The notes under the pieces are model-generated. The model made no database searches. It was not told the origin of the DNA and saw nothing but the letters and a program-made list of their open reading frames with translations. A DNA stretch of 64,000 bases from Microbacterium sp. oral taxon 186 str. F0373 (lineage in GTDB: Bacteria; Actinomycetota; Actinomycetes; Actinomycetales; Microbacteriaceae): NCBI RefSeq assembly GCF_000411455.1, contig NZ_KE150458.1, positions 880,876-944,875 on the forward strand, given 5' to 3'. The stretch's first letter is position 1. Every line of letters starts with the position of its first letter. Position numbers and translations under genes: made by a program. Below are positions 39,354 to 48,926 of the stretch, one piece after another.

Positions 39354-40451
39354 CTACCCGCGCGTGACGCCGGAGACGTCCGTGAGGTAGCCGATGCGGC
39401 CGTCTTCGTGACGGACGACGAACCGGTCACCACGGTCCTCGATGACCAACGCCCAGGCAGTGGGTCCGATGCGGAACAGCGGTGTGCCGTGCTCGTCGAC
39501 GACGTCGCGCTCGACAGGAACGAGCGCCCAGAACGCCTGCGACGCGACAGGGGCGAGAGCCGTCTCGTCCAGGACGGTGGTCTCCGAGGTCGGCTCCGCC
39601 ACGGGCGTGGGATCTGCGCCCGTGGACGCGACAGCGTGGGCGTTGGCGTCGGCCTGCGACGTCGCGGCAGGTACGGTGTACGACGTCCGCTCTGTCACGG
39701 GACGTGCCACAACGGGGCGTGCCGGGCTCGCATACCGGTGTGCGGGGACCTCGGTGCGGTGCTGGAAGTCCTCGCCGATGGTGGGCAGGAGCGGCGCGAA
39801 GACGGTGAGCACGACGCCGGCCAGCATGAGGATGAACTCGACCCAGACGACCCAGGTCGCAAGGAAGACGCTTCCTCCCCCCACGGACACGAACGAGCTC
39901 CAGAGGATGCCGAGCCAGATGATCGACGAGACCGAGAAGGCGACCGAGGCGAACTGATCGATGCCGAGCGAGCCGACGCGGCGGATGCCCTGGGGCGACA
40001 GCCGTCGCAGGCCGATGAGGAACACCGCGACGGTCGGCACGCCGATCGTGAGCAGCCAGTCGATACCCGTCCACACCGACGTTCCCCACCCGCGGTTGCC
40101 GTAGCTGTAGATGGGGAAGAAGGAGACGACGAACGCGACGAGCCAGACCGCGCCGAGAGACACCTCGCGGATCGAGAACGGCCCCACTCCGTACTGCGCA
40201 GGAGCAGCCTCGTCGACGCCGTCGGGCCCGTCGGTCATCGCCTCGAACGCCTCGGCGAAGGTGACGGTCGAGACGTCCGGTGTGTGGGTCGCGGCGGGCT
40301 CATCGGACTCGGGGCTGGCGGCGGCGTGCGGGACCGGGGTCTCATCTTCGGTATGCGCCTTCGCGCCCGCGGACTCCGCGGTGGCGGGGGCGTCGTACTC
40401 GTCCGGTGTGCTTTCACCGGTGGTCTCGGGGGTGTGCTTCTCGTCGGTCAC
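39354..40451 (-). CDS. Membrane protein of unknown function
   Basis: A 365-residue protein with a long acidic, Thr/Ala/Glu-rich N-terminus (about residues 1-105), four membrane helices in about 110-240 (FSIREVSLGAVWLVAFVVSF is the first) and a C-terminal cytoplasmic part that ends with DRFVVRHEDGRIGYLTDVSG. GTG 40451 is chosen because GGAAGGA lies about nine bases upstream; a TTG at 40460 is less likely. It sits between dnaE and hisD on the same strand. I do not recognise a family. Confidence 0.7.
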   Translation of the reverse strand: MTDEKHTPETTGESTPDEYDAPATAESAGAKAHTEDETPVPHAAASPESDEPAATHTPDVSTVTFAEAFEAMTDGPDGVDEAAPAQYGVGPFSIREVSLGAVWLVAFVVSFFPIYSYGNRGWGTSVWTGIDWLLTIGVPTVAVFLIGLRRLSPQGIRRVGSLGIDQFASVAFSVSSIIWLGILWSSFVSVGGGSVFLATWVVWVEFILMLAGVVLTVFAPLLPTIGEDFQHRTEVPAHRYASPARPVVARPVTERTSYTVPAATSQADANAHAVASTGADPTPVAEPTSETTVLDETALAPVASQAFWALVPVERDVVDEHGTPLFRIGPTAWALVIEDRGDRFVVRHEDGRIGYLTDVSGVTRG

Positions 40452-40509
40452 GTTACGCAATCCTTCCGGAACAGAGCTCGACTGGGATCCTACTCGGCCG
40501 AACCCTGGC

Positions 40510-43500
40510 TCACCCCAGACACTGCGGTCCGAGAAGCCCCTTCAGCTCGCCGTAGAGGTCGACGGTGACACGCACCTGGGCCGGCACCTCGAACACCTTC
40601 GCGACACCGCTCTTGTGCAGCTTGAGGGTGACCTCGGTGTCTCCGGGGTGCCGTGAGAACACCTGAGCCAGTTGCGTCACCGTCGTCTCCGTCGCGCGGT
40701 GCTCGGGTATGAGCAGTACGAGGGAGCCCGTGGCGTCGACGGAGCCGAGGTCGGGCGAGAACGCCGACTGGCCGTGCAGGTTCAGCCCATCATCGCGTCG
40801 GGAGACTCGACCGCGTACCACCAGGATGCTGTCGGCGATGAGCATGGACTGGAACTCGGTATAGGTCTTGCCCATGAACATCACGGTCACTTCGCCGTCG
40901 AAGTCCTCGACCGTGATCATGCCGTACGGGTTGCCGCTCTGCTTCGCGACGCGGTGCTGGACGCTCGTCACGAGGCCCGCCACCGTGACGATATCGCCGT
41001 CGTTGACATCGTCCGAGGCCAGAAGGTCGTGGATGGACGTGGAGGCGTGCTTGGCCAGCGGGATCTCGAGCCCGGCGAGCGGATGGTCGGACACATACAG
41101 CCCGAGCATCTCGCGCTCGAACGCGAGCTTGTCCTTCTTGGTCCACTCCGGTCGCGGCGGAACCTTCGGGGGCACCGCTTCCTCGGCGGCGTCGTAGAGC
41201 GAGTCGAAGTCGAAACCGATCGCCCCCTGAGCCTCGTTGCGCTTGCGGTCCACGGCCGCTTCGACCGCGTCTTCGTGCACCTCGAGGAGAGCCCGCCGCG
41301 TGTCGCCCATCGAGTCGAACGCGCCGGCCTTGATCAGGGACTCGACGGTGCGCTTGTTCGCGACGTGCATGGGCACGGTGTCGAGGAAGTGGTGGAAGCT
41401 GGTGAAGCCATCGTCGCCGCGCGCCTCGACGATGCCGTCGACCACGTTCGCCCCGACGTTGCGGACAGCGCCGAGCCCGAAACGGATGTCTTCGCCGACA
41501 GCCGCGAAGTAGCGGATCGACTCGCTGACATCCGGGGGAAGCACACGGATGCCCATCCGCCGACACTCGTTGAGGTACACGGCCATCTTGTCCTTGGAGT
41601 CTCCGACGCTCGTGAGCAGCGCCGCCATGTACTCGGCGGGATAGTGGGCCTTGAGGTACGCCGTCCAGTAAGAGACCAGACCGTAGGCGGCGGAGTGGGC
41701 CTTGTTGAACGCGTAGTCCGAGAAGGGCAGCAGGATGTCCCAAAGCGCCTGGACGGCGCCTTCGCCGTAGCCGCGTTCCTTCATGCCGCCCGAGAAACCC
41801 TCGTACTGCTTGTCGAGCTCGGACTTCTTCTTCTTTCCCATCGCGCGGCGAAGGATATCGGCCTGTCCGAGGGAGAACCCGGCGACCTTCTGCGCGATCG
41901 CCATGACCTGCTCCTGATAGATGATCAGGCCGTAGGTGGTGTCGAGGATGTCGCGCAGCGGCTCTTCGAGCTCGGGATGGATGGGGGTGATCGGCTGCTG
42001 ACCGTTCTTACGCAGCGCGTAGTTGGTGTGGGAGTTGGCGCCCATGGGTCCGGGACGGTACAGCGCGATGACGGCGGAGATGTCCTCGAAGTTGTCGGGC
42101 TTCATCAATCGCAGCAACGCACGCATGGGGCCACCGTCGAGCTGGAAGACGCCGAGGGTGTCTCCCCGCGTGAGCAGGTCGTACGCGGGGCGATCGTCGA
42201 GCGTCAGGTGTTCGAGGTCGAGTTCCTCGCCACGGTTCATCCGGATGTTGTCGAGCGCGTCGGAGATGATCGTGAGGTTGCGAAGCCCCAGGAAGTCCAT
42301 CTTGATGAGACCGAGCGCCTCACACGAGGGATAGTCGAACTGGGTGACGATCTGGCCGTCCTGCTCGCGGCGCATGATCGGGATGATGTCCAGCAGCGGC
42401 TCGCTGGACATGATCACGCCGGCAGCATGCACACCCCACTGCCGCTTCAGGCCTTCCAGGCCCAGCGCGCGGTCGAAGACGGTCTTCGCGTCGGGATCCG
42501 TGTCGATGAGCGAGCGGAACTCGCTCGCCTCCTTGAAGCGCGGATGAGCGGTGTCGAACATGCCGGACAGCGGCATGTCCTTGCCCATGACGGCGGGCGG
42601 CATCGCCTTGGTCAGCCGCTCCCCCATGCTGAACGGGAAGCCGAGCACGCGACCGGCATCCTTGAGCGCCTGCTTCGATTTGATCGTGCCGTAGGTGACG
42701 ATCTGGGCGACGCGTTCGGAGCCGTACTTGGCGGTGACATAGTCGATCACCTCGCCGCGGCGACGATCGTCGAAGTCGACGTCGAAGTCGGGCATGGACA
42801 CACGGTCGGGGTTGAGGAAGCGCTCGAAGATCAGCCCGTGCTCGAGCGGGTCGAGGTCGGTGATGCGCATGGCGTACGCCACCATGGAGCCCGCTCCCGA
42901 TCCGCGACCGGGCCCGACACGGATGCCGTTGTCCTTCGCCCAGTTGATGAAGTCGGCGACGACGAGGAAGTACCCCGGGAAGCCCATCTGCAAGATGATG
43001 CCGGTCTCGTACTCGGCCTGCTTGCGAACCTTGTCGGGGATGCCGTCCGGATATCGGTAGTGCAGGCCCGCCTCGACCTCTTTGATCAGCCAGCTGTCCT
43101 CGGTCTCCCCCTGCGGAACCGGGAACCGAGGCATGTAGTTCGCCGAGGTGTTGAACTCCACCTCGCATCGCTCCGCGATGAGCAGCGTGTTGTCGCAGGC
43201 CTCGGGGTGATCGCGGAAGAGCTGGCGCATCTCGGCGGCAGTCTTGATGTAGTAGCCGTCGCCGTCGAACTTGAATCGGTTGGGATCGTCGAGCGTGGAT
43301 CCGGACTGCACGCACAGGAGGGCCTCGTGAGCGTCGGCCTCGTGCTGGTGCGTGTAGTGCGAGTCATTGGTCGCGACGAGCGGGATGTCGAGGTCCTTCG
43401 CGAGGCGGATGAGGTCGGTCATCACGCGCCGCTCGATCGACAGGCCGTGGTCCATGATCTCGGCGAAGTAGTTCTCCTTGCCGAAGATGTCCTGGAACTC

Positions 43501-44028
43501 CGCAGCGGCCGCACGAGCGGCGTCGTACTGCCCCAAGCGCAGACGTGTCTGCACCTCTCCCGACGGGCAGCCGGTCGTCGCGATGAGTCCCTTGCCGTAC
43601 GTCTGCAGCAGCTCCCGATCCATGCGCGGCTTGAAGTAGTACCCCTCCATGCTCGACAGCGAGCTCAGCCGGAAGAGGTTGTGCATCCCCTCCGTGCTCT
43701 GGCTCCACATCGTCATATGGGTGTACGCGCCCGATCCCGAGACGTCATCGCTCTTCTGATCGGGCGAGCCCCACGCCACTCTCGACTTGTCGCTGCGGTG
43801 CGTGCCCGGCGTCACGTACGCTTCCAGCCCGATGATGGGCTTCACACCGGCCGCCTTGGCCGCGTTGTAGAACTCGAACGCCGCGAATGTGTTGCCGTGG
43901 TCGGTGACGGCGATCGCCGGCATCCCATACTCGGCCGCGGCCTGCGTCATGGCCCCGATCTTGGCCGCTCCGTCGAGCATCGAGTACTCGCTGTGCACGT
44001 GCAGATGAACGAAGGAGTCGGTTGCCAC
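40510..44028 (-). CDS. dnaE: DNA polymerase III alpha subunit
   Basis: The replicative polymerase subunit. The 1172-residue protein has an N-terminal PHP domain (FVHLHVHSEYSMLDGAAKIG), the polymerase core with GPGRGSGAGSMVAYA and the catalytic acids Asp414 and Asp416 in PDFDVDFDD, fingers and thumb, a helix-hairpin-helix region and the OB domain (TVAGLVTSVQHRVAKQSGNP). This is the DnaE1 type; the PHP histidines look intact, as in polymerases that proofread through that domain. The start is GTG 44028, six bases after a TAGACT -10 (44035-44040). It is divergent from the Nudix gene. Confidence 0.98.
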   Translation of the reverse strand: MATDSFVHLHVHSEYSMLDGAAKIGAMTQAAAEYGMPAIAVTDHGNTFAAFEFYNAAKAAGVKPIIGLEAYVTPGTHRSDKSRVAWGSPDQKSDDVSGSGAYTHMTMWSQSTEGMHNLFRLSSLSSMEGYYFKPRMDRELLQTYGKGLIATTGCPSGEVQTRLRLGQYDAARAAAAEFQDIFGKENYFAEIMDHGLSIERRVMTDLIRLAKDLDIPLVATNDSHYTHQHEADAHEALLCVQSGSTLDDPNRFKFDGDGYYIKTAAEMRQLFRDHPEACDNTLLIAERCEVEFNTSANYMPRFPVPQGETEDSWLIKEVEAGLHYRYPDGIPDKVRKQAEYETGIILQMGFPGYFLVVADFINWAKDNGIRVGPGRGSGAGSMVAYAMRITDLDPLEHGLIFERFLNPDRVSMPDFDVDFDDRRRGEVIDYVTAKYGSERVAQIVTYGTIKSKQALKDAGRVLGFPFSMGERLTKAMPPAVMGKDMPLSGMFDTAHPRFKEASEFRSLIDTDPDAKTVFDRALGLEGLKRQWGVHAAGVIMSSEPLLDIIPIMRREQDGQIVTQFDYPSCEALGLIKMDFLGLRNLTIISDALDNIRMNRGEELDLEHLTLDDRPAYDLLTRGDTLGVFQLDGGPMRALLRLMKPDNFEDISAVIALYRPGPMGANSHTNYALRKNGQQPITPIHPELEEPLRDILDTTYGLIIYQEQVMAIAQKVAGFSLGQADILRRAMGKKKKSELDKQYEGFSGGMKERGYGEGAVQALWDILLPFSDYAFNKAHSAAYGLVSYWTAYLKAHYPAEYMAALLTSVGDSKDKMAVYLNECRRMGIRVLPPDVSESIRYFAAVGEDIRFGLGAVRNVGANVVDGIVEARGDDGFTSFHHFLDTVPMHVANKRTVESLIKAGAFDSMGDTRRALLEVHEDAVEAAVDRKRNEAQGAIGFDFDSLYDAAEEAVPPKVPPRPEWTKKDKLAFEREMLGLYVSDHPLAGLEIPLAKHASTSIHDLLASDDVNDGDIVTVAGLVTSVQHRVAKQSGNPYGMITVEDFDGEVTVMFMGKTYTEFQSMLIADSILVVRGRVSRRDDGLNLHGQSAFSPDLGSVDATGSLVLLIPEHRATETTVTQLAQVFSRHPGDTEVTLKLHKSGVAKVFEVPAQVRVTVDLYGELKGLLGPQCLG

Positions 44029-44092
44029 ACATCGAGTCTACGAAGGCCTCGGACATCCTCGGGCGGACGCCCCGGCGCCTGTGCCGAGCTCA

Positions 44093-44117
44093 CCTCACCC
44101 TCAACTTGAAGGTGAGG
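44093..44117 (+). promoter_or_regulatory. Palindromic operator-like site before the Nudix gene
   Basis: CCTCACCCTCAA at 44093-44104 and TTGAAGGTGAGG at 44106-44117 are inverted repeats with one mismatch around a central C. The site ends four bases before the Nudix -10 box TAGGCT (44122-44127), so a bound dimer would sit over the -35 region. The length and CCTCA...TGAGG ends recall MerR-class sites, but no regulator is adjacent and the binder is unknown. Confidence 0.5.
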
Positions 44118-44133
44118 CGCTTAGGCTGAGGCC

Positions 44134-44607
44134 ATGGCCACTCCCGAGTTCGTCCTGTCACTGCGCGAGAAGATCGGCACGGCGCCGCTGCCGCTGGTCG
44201 GCGTGACAGCCGTGGTGTTCAAGGACGAGAAGGTGCTCCTCGGGAAGCGGGCGGACAACGGGGCATGGCAGTGCGTGTCGGGCATCGTCGATCCCGGCGA
44301 GGAGCCCGCCGACGCGGCCGTGCGCGAGTGCCGGGAAGAGGCGGGTATCGGCGTGCGCGCCGTGCGTCTCGCTCTCGTCCACCAGCTGCCCCGCACGACC
44401 TACGCCAACGGGGACCAGGTCGACTACCTCGACCTCGTCTTCCGCTGCGACTGGGTGTCGGGCGAGCCGTTCCCCGCCGACGGGGAACTGACCGAGGTGG
44501 GCTGGTACGGACTCGGCGAGCTGACCGAGGTGGATCCGGCCGACGTCCGCAAGATCGCGTTGGCGATCGCCGAGGACGATCCGGCTTCGTTCTCCGGCGG
44601 GCGCTGA
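44134..44607 (+). CDS. Nudix hydrolase
   Basis: A 157-residue Nudix protein, which hydrolyses a nucleoside diphosphate linked to another group. The Nudix box runs from Gly50 to Ile72 (GIVDPGEEPADAAVRECREE then AGI) with the REUXEE core intact. Overall layout resembles members annotated as ADP-ribose or NADH pyrophosphatases, but substrate cannot be fixed. The ATG at 44134 follows a TAGGCT -10 by six bases and a palindrome lies just upstream. It converges on the acyl-CoA ligase gene with a four-base gap. Confidence 0.9.
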   Translation: MATPEFVLSLREKIGTAPLPLVGVTAVVFKDEKVLLGKRADNGAWQCVSGIVDPGEEPADAAVRECREEAGIGVRAVRLALVHQLPRTTYANGDQVDYLDLVFRCDWVSGEPFPADGELTEVGWYGLGELTEVDPADVRKIALAIAEDDPASFSGGR

Positions 44608-44611
44608 CGCG

Positions 44612-46309
44612 TCAACGCCCTCGGGCGGCGAGGATGTCTGCGCGCACCTGACGGCGGATGACCTTGCCGACCAGAGAACGCGGCAGCACCGGCACCTGGA
44701 CGACTGAGCGTGGAACCTTGTACGCCGCCAGGTGGGCGCGTGCGAACGAGCGCAGCTCTTCGGCGTCGAACACCGTCCCTTCGCGCATCACCACAGCCGC
44801 CGTCACCGTCTCCGACCCGTCCGAGCGCGGGATGCCGACGACAGCCGCGTCCGCGACGTCGGGATGCAGCAGCAGCGCGTTCTCGACCTCGCTCGGGCTG
44901 ATGTTGAACCCGCCGCTGATGATCAGCTCTTTGAGGCGATCCACGACGGTCACGAATCCCTCGGCATCCACCGTCACGATGTCGCCGGTGCGCAGCCATC
45001 CGCCCGCCAGCAGCGTGCTGGCCGTATCTTCCGGTCGGTTCCAGTACCCCTGGAAGACCTGGGGTCCGCGCACGAGAAGCTCGCCCTCGGCGCCGTCGGC
45101 GACGTCACGCGTCGGATCCGCGGGGTCCACGACGCGGATCTCGGTGCTCGGGAATGGCACGCCGACCGTGCCCGGCCGGCGCAGCGGCCCCATCGGATTG
45201 CCGACGCTGATCGGCGACGACTCGGTCATGCCGTAGCCCTCCACGATGATGCCGTGGGTCGCCTCCTCCCACCGCAGCACGGTCGACGGCGGCAGGGCCA
45301 TGGCACCGGAGATCGCGTTGCGCAGGCTCGAGAGGTCGATGCCGGCGCGCACGGCAGCCCGCGCCAGGGCGTCGTAGATGGGCGGTACCGCGGCGAGGAA
45401 GGTCGGTGGCGTGCGACGCATCGCGTCGAGGGTGAGGGTGACGTCGAACGTCGGAAACAGCACGATGCGCGCTCCGAGCGAGAGCGCCGTGGTCAAGCAC
45501 AACGTCAGACCGTACGCGTGGAAGAGCGGGAGCACGGCGTAGAAGACCTCACGCCCCGGCACCAGATCCGGCACCCAGGCGGCCGACTGGGCCGCGTTCG
45601 AGCGCAGGTTGCGGTGGGTGAGCATGGCGGCTTTCGGGACCCCCGTGGTGCCGCTCGTCAGCTGCAGAGCGGCGAGGTCGTCGAGCTGCGGACGCGGCGT
45701 GCGCCGGCGCACCGGGCGATGCGACGCCACCCGTGTCCAGGTGAGCACGTCCTTCGCGCGGGGAGTCGTGGTCAGCGCTGCCCTCGAGGCACGCGCCTTC
45801 GCGACGGGAAGACGCAGGGCAGCCCGCGTGCGGATCGGCATCGCGTCGGTCATCCGCACCGCGACGACCTGGCTTGGGCGGATGTCGGAGGGGAACTCGG
45901 CGATCGTGTCGGCCACGGCATCCCACACGATCGCAACCCGCGCGTGATGCACTTCGAACTGATGGCGCAGCTCCGGCGCGGTGTATCGCGGGTTGTGTTC
46001 CACGACGATCGCGCCGAGCCGCAGCACGGCGTAGAACGCGACCACATGCTGCGGGCAGTTCGGGAGGATCAGCGCGACGCGATCGCCGGGTCCGACGCCC
46101 AGACGCCGCAAGCCCTCGGCTGCTCTCGCGACCTGGTCTCCGAGTTCGCGATACGTGGTGACCGCTCCGAAGAACTCCAATGCGGGCCGACGCGGGTAGC
46201 GGCGGACGGAGTCATCGAGCATGTCGACGAGGGTCTGCGCGACCGGTTCGATCTCGGCGGGCACCCCCGGCGCGTAGGAGGAGAGCCAAGGACGGTCGGA
46301 CAGCGACAT
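44612..46309 (-). CDS. AMP-dependent acyl-CoA synthetase (fatty acid-CoA ligase type)
   Basis: A 565-residue adenylate-forming enzyme that would activate a fatty acid with ATP and link it to CoA. Motifs are LQLTSGTTGVPKAAMLTHRN (P-loop), YGMTESSPISVGNP (A5), GWLRTGDIVTVDAEG (A7), DRLKELIISGGFNISPSEVE (A8) and the C-terminal Lys in RSLVGKVIRRQV. It resembles FadD-type long-chain ligases, but chain length is not readable. The ATG at 46309 follows a TAGCCT -10 (46316-46321) by six bases; GGAGGG also abuts it. Confidence 0.9.
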   Translation of the reverse strand: MSLSDRPWLSSYAPGVPAEIEPVAQTLVDMLDDSVRRYPRRPALEFFGAVTTYRELGDQVARAAEGLRRLGVGPGDRVALILPNCPQHVVAFYAVLRLGAIVVEHNPRYTAPELRHQFEVHHARVAIVWDAVADTIAEFPSDIRPSQVVAVRMTDAMPIRTRAALRLPVAKARASRAALTTTPRAKDVLTWTRVASHRPVRRRTPRPQLDDLAALQLTSGTTGVPKAAMLTHRNLRSNAAQSAAWVPDLVPGREVFYAVLPLFHAYGLTLCLTTALSLGARIVLFPTFDVTLTLDAMRRTPPTFLAAVPPIYDALARAAVRAGIDLSSLRNAISGAMALPPSTVLRWEEATHGIIVEGYGMTESSPISVGNPMGPLRRPGTVGVPFPSTEIRVVDPADPTRDVADGAEGELLVRGPQVFQGYWNRPEDTASTLLAGGWLRTGDIVTVDAEGFVTVVDRLKELIISGGFNISPSEVENALLLHPDVADAAVVGIPRSDGSETVTAAVVMREGTVFDAEELRSFARAHLAAYKVPRSVVQVPVLPRSLVGKVIRRQVRADILAARGR

Positions 46310-46358
46310 CCCTCCAGGCTAGGCACCCTTACGTACGTCCGCCGGCATGAGTCGAAGC

Positions 46359-47276
46359 TCAGCCCCGGAGGACGTCCAGCGCGTGCGCGAGATCGGCCGG
46401 ATAATCGCTCCTGAACGTGACCCATTCGGTCGTGGCCGGGTGCGCGAAGGAGAGCTCGTGCGCGTGCAGCCACTGCCGGGTGAGCCCGAGGCGCGCCGAC
46501 AACGTCGGGTCGGCGCCGTAGAGCGGGTCTCCCACGCACGGGTGGCGATGGGCCGCCATGTGCACGCGGATCTGGTGGGTGCGTCCCGTCTCCAGATGGA
46601 TCTCCAGGAGGGATGCCGAGGGGAACGCCTCGAGCGTCTCGTAGTGGGTGATCGAGTCCTTGCCGTCGGGAGTGACGGCGAACTTCCACGAATGCGACGG
46701 GTGGCGACCGATGGGCGCATCGATCGTTCCGGAGAGCGGATCGGGGTGCCCCTGCACGACGGCATGGTAGATCTTCTCGACCTCGCGCTCTTTGAACGCG
46801 CGCTTGAGCGCGGTGTACGCGCGCTCCGATTTGGCGACGACCATGAGGCCGCTCGTACCGACATCGAGGCGGTGTACGACGCCCTGACGCTCGGCTGCAC
46901 CCGTGGTGGCGATGCGGAAGCCGGCAGCCGCCAGCGCACCGAGGACCGTCGGGCCTTCCCAACCGAGGGAGGGATGCGCAGCGACGCCGGAGGGTTTGTC
47001 GACGACCACGATCTCATCGTCGTCGTAGACGATGCCGAGGTCCGGGACGGCCACCGGGACGATCTCCGGTTCGCGCCGCTCCTCCCACTCCACCTCGAGC
47101 CAGCCCGCTGCGCGCAGGCGGTCGGATTTGCCCAGCGCGCGGCCGTCCATCCGCACCCCGCCAGCCTCGGCGACCTCAGCGGCGAAGGAGCGGGAGAACC
47201 CCAGCATCTTGGCCAGCGCGGCATCCACACGGGAGCCGTCGAGGCCGTCGGGCACGGGCAGGACGCGAGACGGCAT
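46359..47276 (-). CDS. RluA/RluD family pseudouridine synthase
   Basis: A 305-residue RNA pseudouridine synthase. An N-terminal S4-like domain (residues about 1-60, [20 protein letters not shown]) precedes the catalytic domain, whose Asp lies in [40 protein letters not shown] is the other signature. By family it would modify 23S rRNA; RluD-like targets are likely but not certain. ATG 47276 overlaps the lspA stop by one base (TGATG), the usual lspA-rluD coupling; the longer upstream frame lies within lspA. Confidence 0.93.
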   Translation of the reverse strand: MPSRVLPVPDGLDGSRVDAALAKMLGFSRSFAAEVAEAGGVRMDGRALGKSDRLRAAGWLEVEWEERREPEIVPVAVPDLGIVYDDDEIVVVDKPSGVAAHPSLGWEGPTVLGALAAAGFRIATTGAAERQGVVHRLDVGTSGLMVVAKSERAYTALKRAFKEREVEKIYHAVVQGHPDPLSGTIDAPIGRHPSHSWKFAVTPDGKDSITHYETLEAFPSASLLEIHLETGRTHQIRVHMAAHRHPCVGDPLYGADPTLSARLGLTRQWLHAHELSFAHPATTEWVTFRSDYPADLAHALDVLRG

Positions 47277-47905
47277 CAGGCCTCGCGCGGAGCGGTCGTC
47301 GTGTCGTCCGCACCTGTGGCGGTGGGCTCCGTCGCGGCGGACTGGTCGGCTGCGCGTCGCTCGCGAGTGCCGTCGAGGCGAACGCCGATCAGTACCAACA
47401 GCGCGACGCCGATCATCATCGTCACGATGAACATGTCGGCTACGTTGTAGATGGCGGGATTCATGCCCAGCCACATCCACGGCGTGTTGATGAAATCGAC
47501 GACGTGCCCGACGAGGAAGCCGGGGTCACGGAAAAGACGGTCGCTGAGGTTGCCCAGGATTCCGCCGAGCAGCAGACCCAGCACGATCGCCCACACACGC
47601 GAACGCACCCGCGTCACCGTCAGGGAGACGATGACGACGGCGGTGACCGTCATGACGATCGTGAAGATCCACGTCTGACCTTCGAGGAGGGAGAAGGCGG
47701 CGCCGGGGTTGCGTGTCAGATAGAACTGGAGCGCGTCACCCCAGACCTGCACGGGCTGCTGGAACGGCAGAGTGGTGAGGGCCAGATACTTGGCGAACTG
47801 GTCAGCGGCCAGCACCAGCGCCGCGAGAATCGCGACGATGGCACCGGCCGCTGCCCTGTTCAGGCTCCGACGCGGAGCACTGCGCTCTGTGGCGTGGTCC
47901 GTCAC
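47276..47905 (-). CDS. lspA: Lipoprotein signal peptidase
   Basis: LspA cuts signal peptides of diacylglyceryl-modified prolipoproteins in the membrane. The 209-residue protein has four helices and the two catalytic Asp in [11 protein letters not shown] and YNVADMFIV, with [13 protein letters not shown] before them. A charged tail of about 40 residues follows the last helix. It lies five bases after wag31 and overlaps the pseudouridine synthase gene. Lipoproteins in the window that it would process include CtaC and the protein at 18962. Confidence 0.96.
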   Translation of the reverse strand: MTDHATERSAPRRSLNRAAAGAIVAILAALVLAADQFAKYLALTTLPFQQPVQVWGDALQFYLTRNPGAAFSLLEGQTWIFTIVMTVTAVVIVSLTVTRVRSRVWAIVLGLLLGGILGNLSDRLFRDPGFLVGHVVDFINTPWMWLGMNPAIYNVADMFIVTMMIGVALLVLIGVRLDGTRERRAADQSAATEPTATGADDTTTAPREA

Positions 47906-47910
47906 CGGGC

Positions 47911-48513
47911 TCAGGAGGCCGAGACGGAGGACGCGCCCGAGGTGGCGCCGGCGACGTCGAGGTCGCGGAGCTTCTCCTCGATGAACCCGCGCAGCTGCGA
48001 GCGGTAGTCACGCTCGAACTGACGGAGCTCGCTGATGCGGCCTTCGAGCGTCACGCGCTCGCTTTCGAGACGTGCCATCTCGTCACGGCCCTTGGCCTCA
48101 GCCTCGGCGAGGATCGAGGCGGCCTTGGCCTGCGCCTCGGAGATGAGCTTGTCGCGCTGGGCCTGGCCTTCGGCGACGTGCTCGTCGTGCAGGCGCTGGG
48201 CCAGTTCGATGATGCCGGCAGAAGCGGCCACGCCGCCGGCTGCGGGAGCCTCGACCGCGGGAGCGGGAACGGACTCGACGACGGCGGGAGCTGACTCCTC
48301 GACGACAGTCGCCTCGACGACCTCCGCAGGAGCGGACTCACCGGACTCATACGCAGCGAGCTTTGCCTTCAGTTCTTCGTTCTCGGCGATCGTCTTGCGC
48401 CACTCGACGACGATCTCGTCCAGGAAGTCGTCGACCTCATCCGGGTCGAAACCCTCCTTGAACCGCACGTGCTGGAACTGCTTCGTGACGACGTCTTCCG
48501 GGGTCAAAGCCAT
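47911..48513 (-). CDS. wag31: DivIVA/Wag31 polar growth protein
   Basis: Wag31 is a coiled-coil protein that binds curved membrane at cell poles and directs wall growth in actinobacteria. The 200-residue protein has the N-terminal membrane-binding DivIVA domain (ALTPEDVVTKQFQHVRFKEG, then DPDEVDDFLDEIV), a variable Ala/Glu/Pro-rich linker (about 70-115) and a long coiled coil (about 118-190). GAGG lies seven bases before the ATG at 48513. A possible promoter and leader hairpin precede it, so it may be expressed apart from the upstream division genes. Confidence 0.95.
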   Translation of the reverse strand: MALTPEDVVTKQFQHVRFKEGFDPDEVDDFLDEIVVEWRKTIAENEELKAKLAAYESGESAPAEVVEATVVEESAPAVVESVPAPAVEAPAAGGVAASAGIIELAQRLHDEHVAEGQAQRDKLISEAQAKAASILAEAEAKGRDEMARLESERVTLEGRISELRQFERDYRSQLRGFIEEKLRDLDVAGATSGASSVSAS

Positions 48514-48540
48514 GGTGTTTCCTCTTTCGGGGCTCACGAC

Positions 48541-48591
48541 GCGGGCCGATTCGGTCGGCCCGCCACCGGCGAGCCGTACTGATCAAGTGTA
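48541..48591 (-). promoter_or_regulatory. Possible wag31 promoter with leader hairpin
   Basis: On the minus strand a TACACT -10 (complement of 48586-48591) lies about 70 bases before the wag31 ATG. Between them GCGGGCCGA (48541-48549) and TCGGCCCGC (48555-48563) form a perfect nine-pair stem with a five-base loop, placed in the presumed leader. The hairpin could also end the yggT transcript. No clear -35 is seen. Confidence 0.45.
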
Positions 48592-48621
48592 GTCGGCGGT
48601 GGTGGGGCGTGCGACGGGGGG

Positions 48622-48924
48622 CTAGAGACGCTCGATGACACGGACGATCGTCAGCAGCACGAAGCAGGCCAACATCGTCACCGGAAAACCGAGGTCGAGG
48701 GCGATAGGGCCGATCCGCAACGGAGGAATCAGCCGGCGGAAGAACCGCAGCGGCGGATCGGTGAGGGTGAAGACGGCCTCGGCGAAGACGAGACCGAATC
48801 CCCGCGGACGCCACTGGCGGTTGAACATCGGAATGTACTCGAGAACGAGTCTCGCCAGCAGCACGAGGATGTAGAGCAGGAGAAGGACGTCGACGGCGAA
48901 TGCCGCCAGGCGCACGAACTCCAC
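48622..48924 (-). CDS. YggT family membrane protein
   Basis: A 100-residue membrane protein of the YggT family, with a first helix LAAFAVDVLLLLYILVLLAR and a second near the C-terminus (ALDLGFPVTMLACFVLLTIV), joined by the conserved DPPLRFFRRLIPPLRIGP. The role is not settled; the gene is kept beside sepF and divIVA throughout Gram-positive bacteria. It starts two bases after the sepF stop. Confidence 0.92.
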   Translation of the reverse strand: MEFVRLAAFAVDVLLLLYILVLLARLVLEYIPMFNRQWRPRGFGLVFAEAVFTLTDPPLRFFRRLIPPLRIGPIALDLGFPVTMLACFVLLTIVRVIERL

Positions 48925-48926
48925 GA

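Noticed and set aside
40672-44109. An 1145-residue open frame on the plus strand antisense to dnaE.
   Set aside because: It mirrors the codon pattern of dnaE, is rich in Arg, His and Val with no domain, and dnaE on the other strand is unmistakable.
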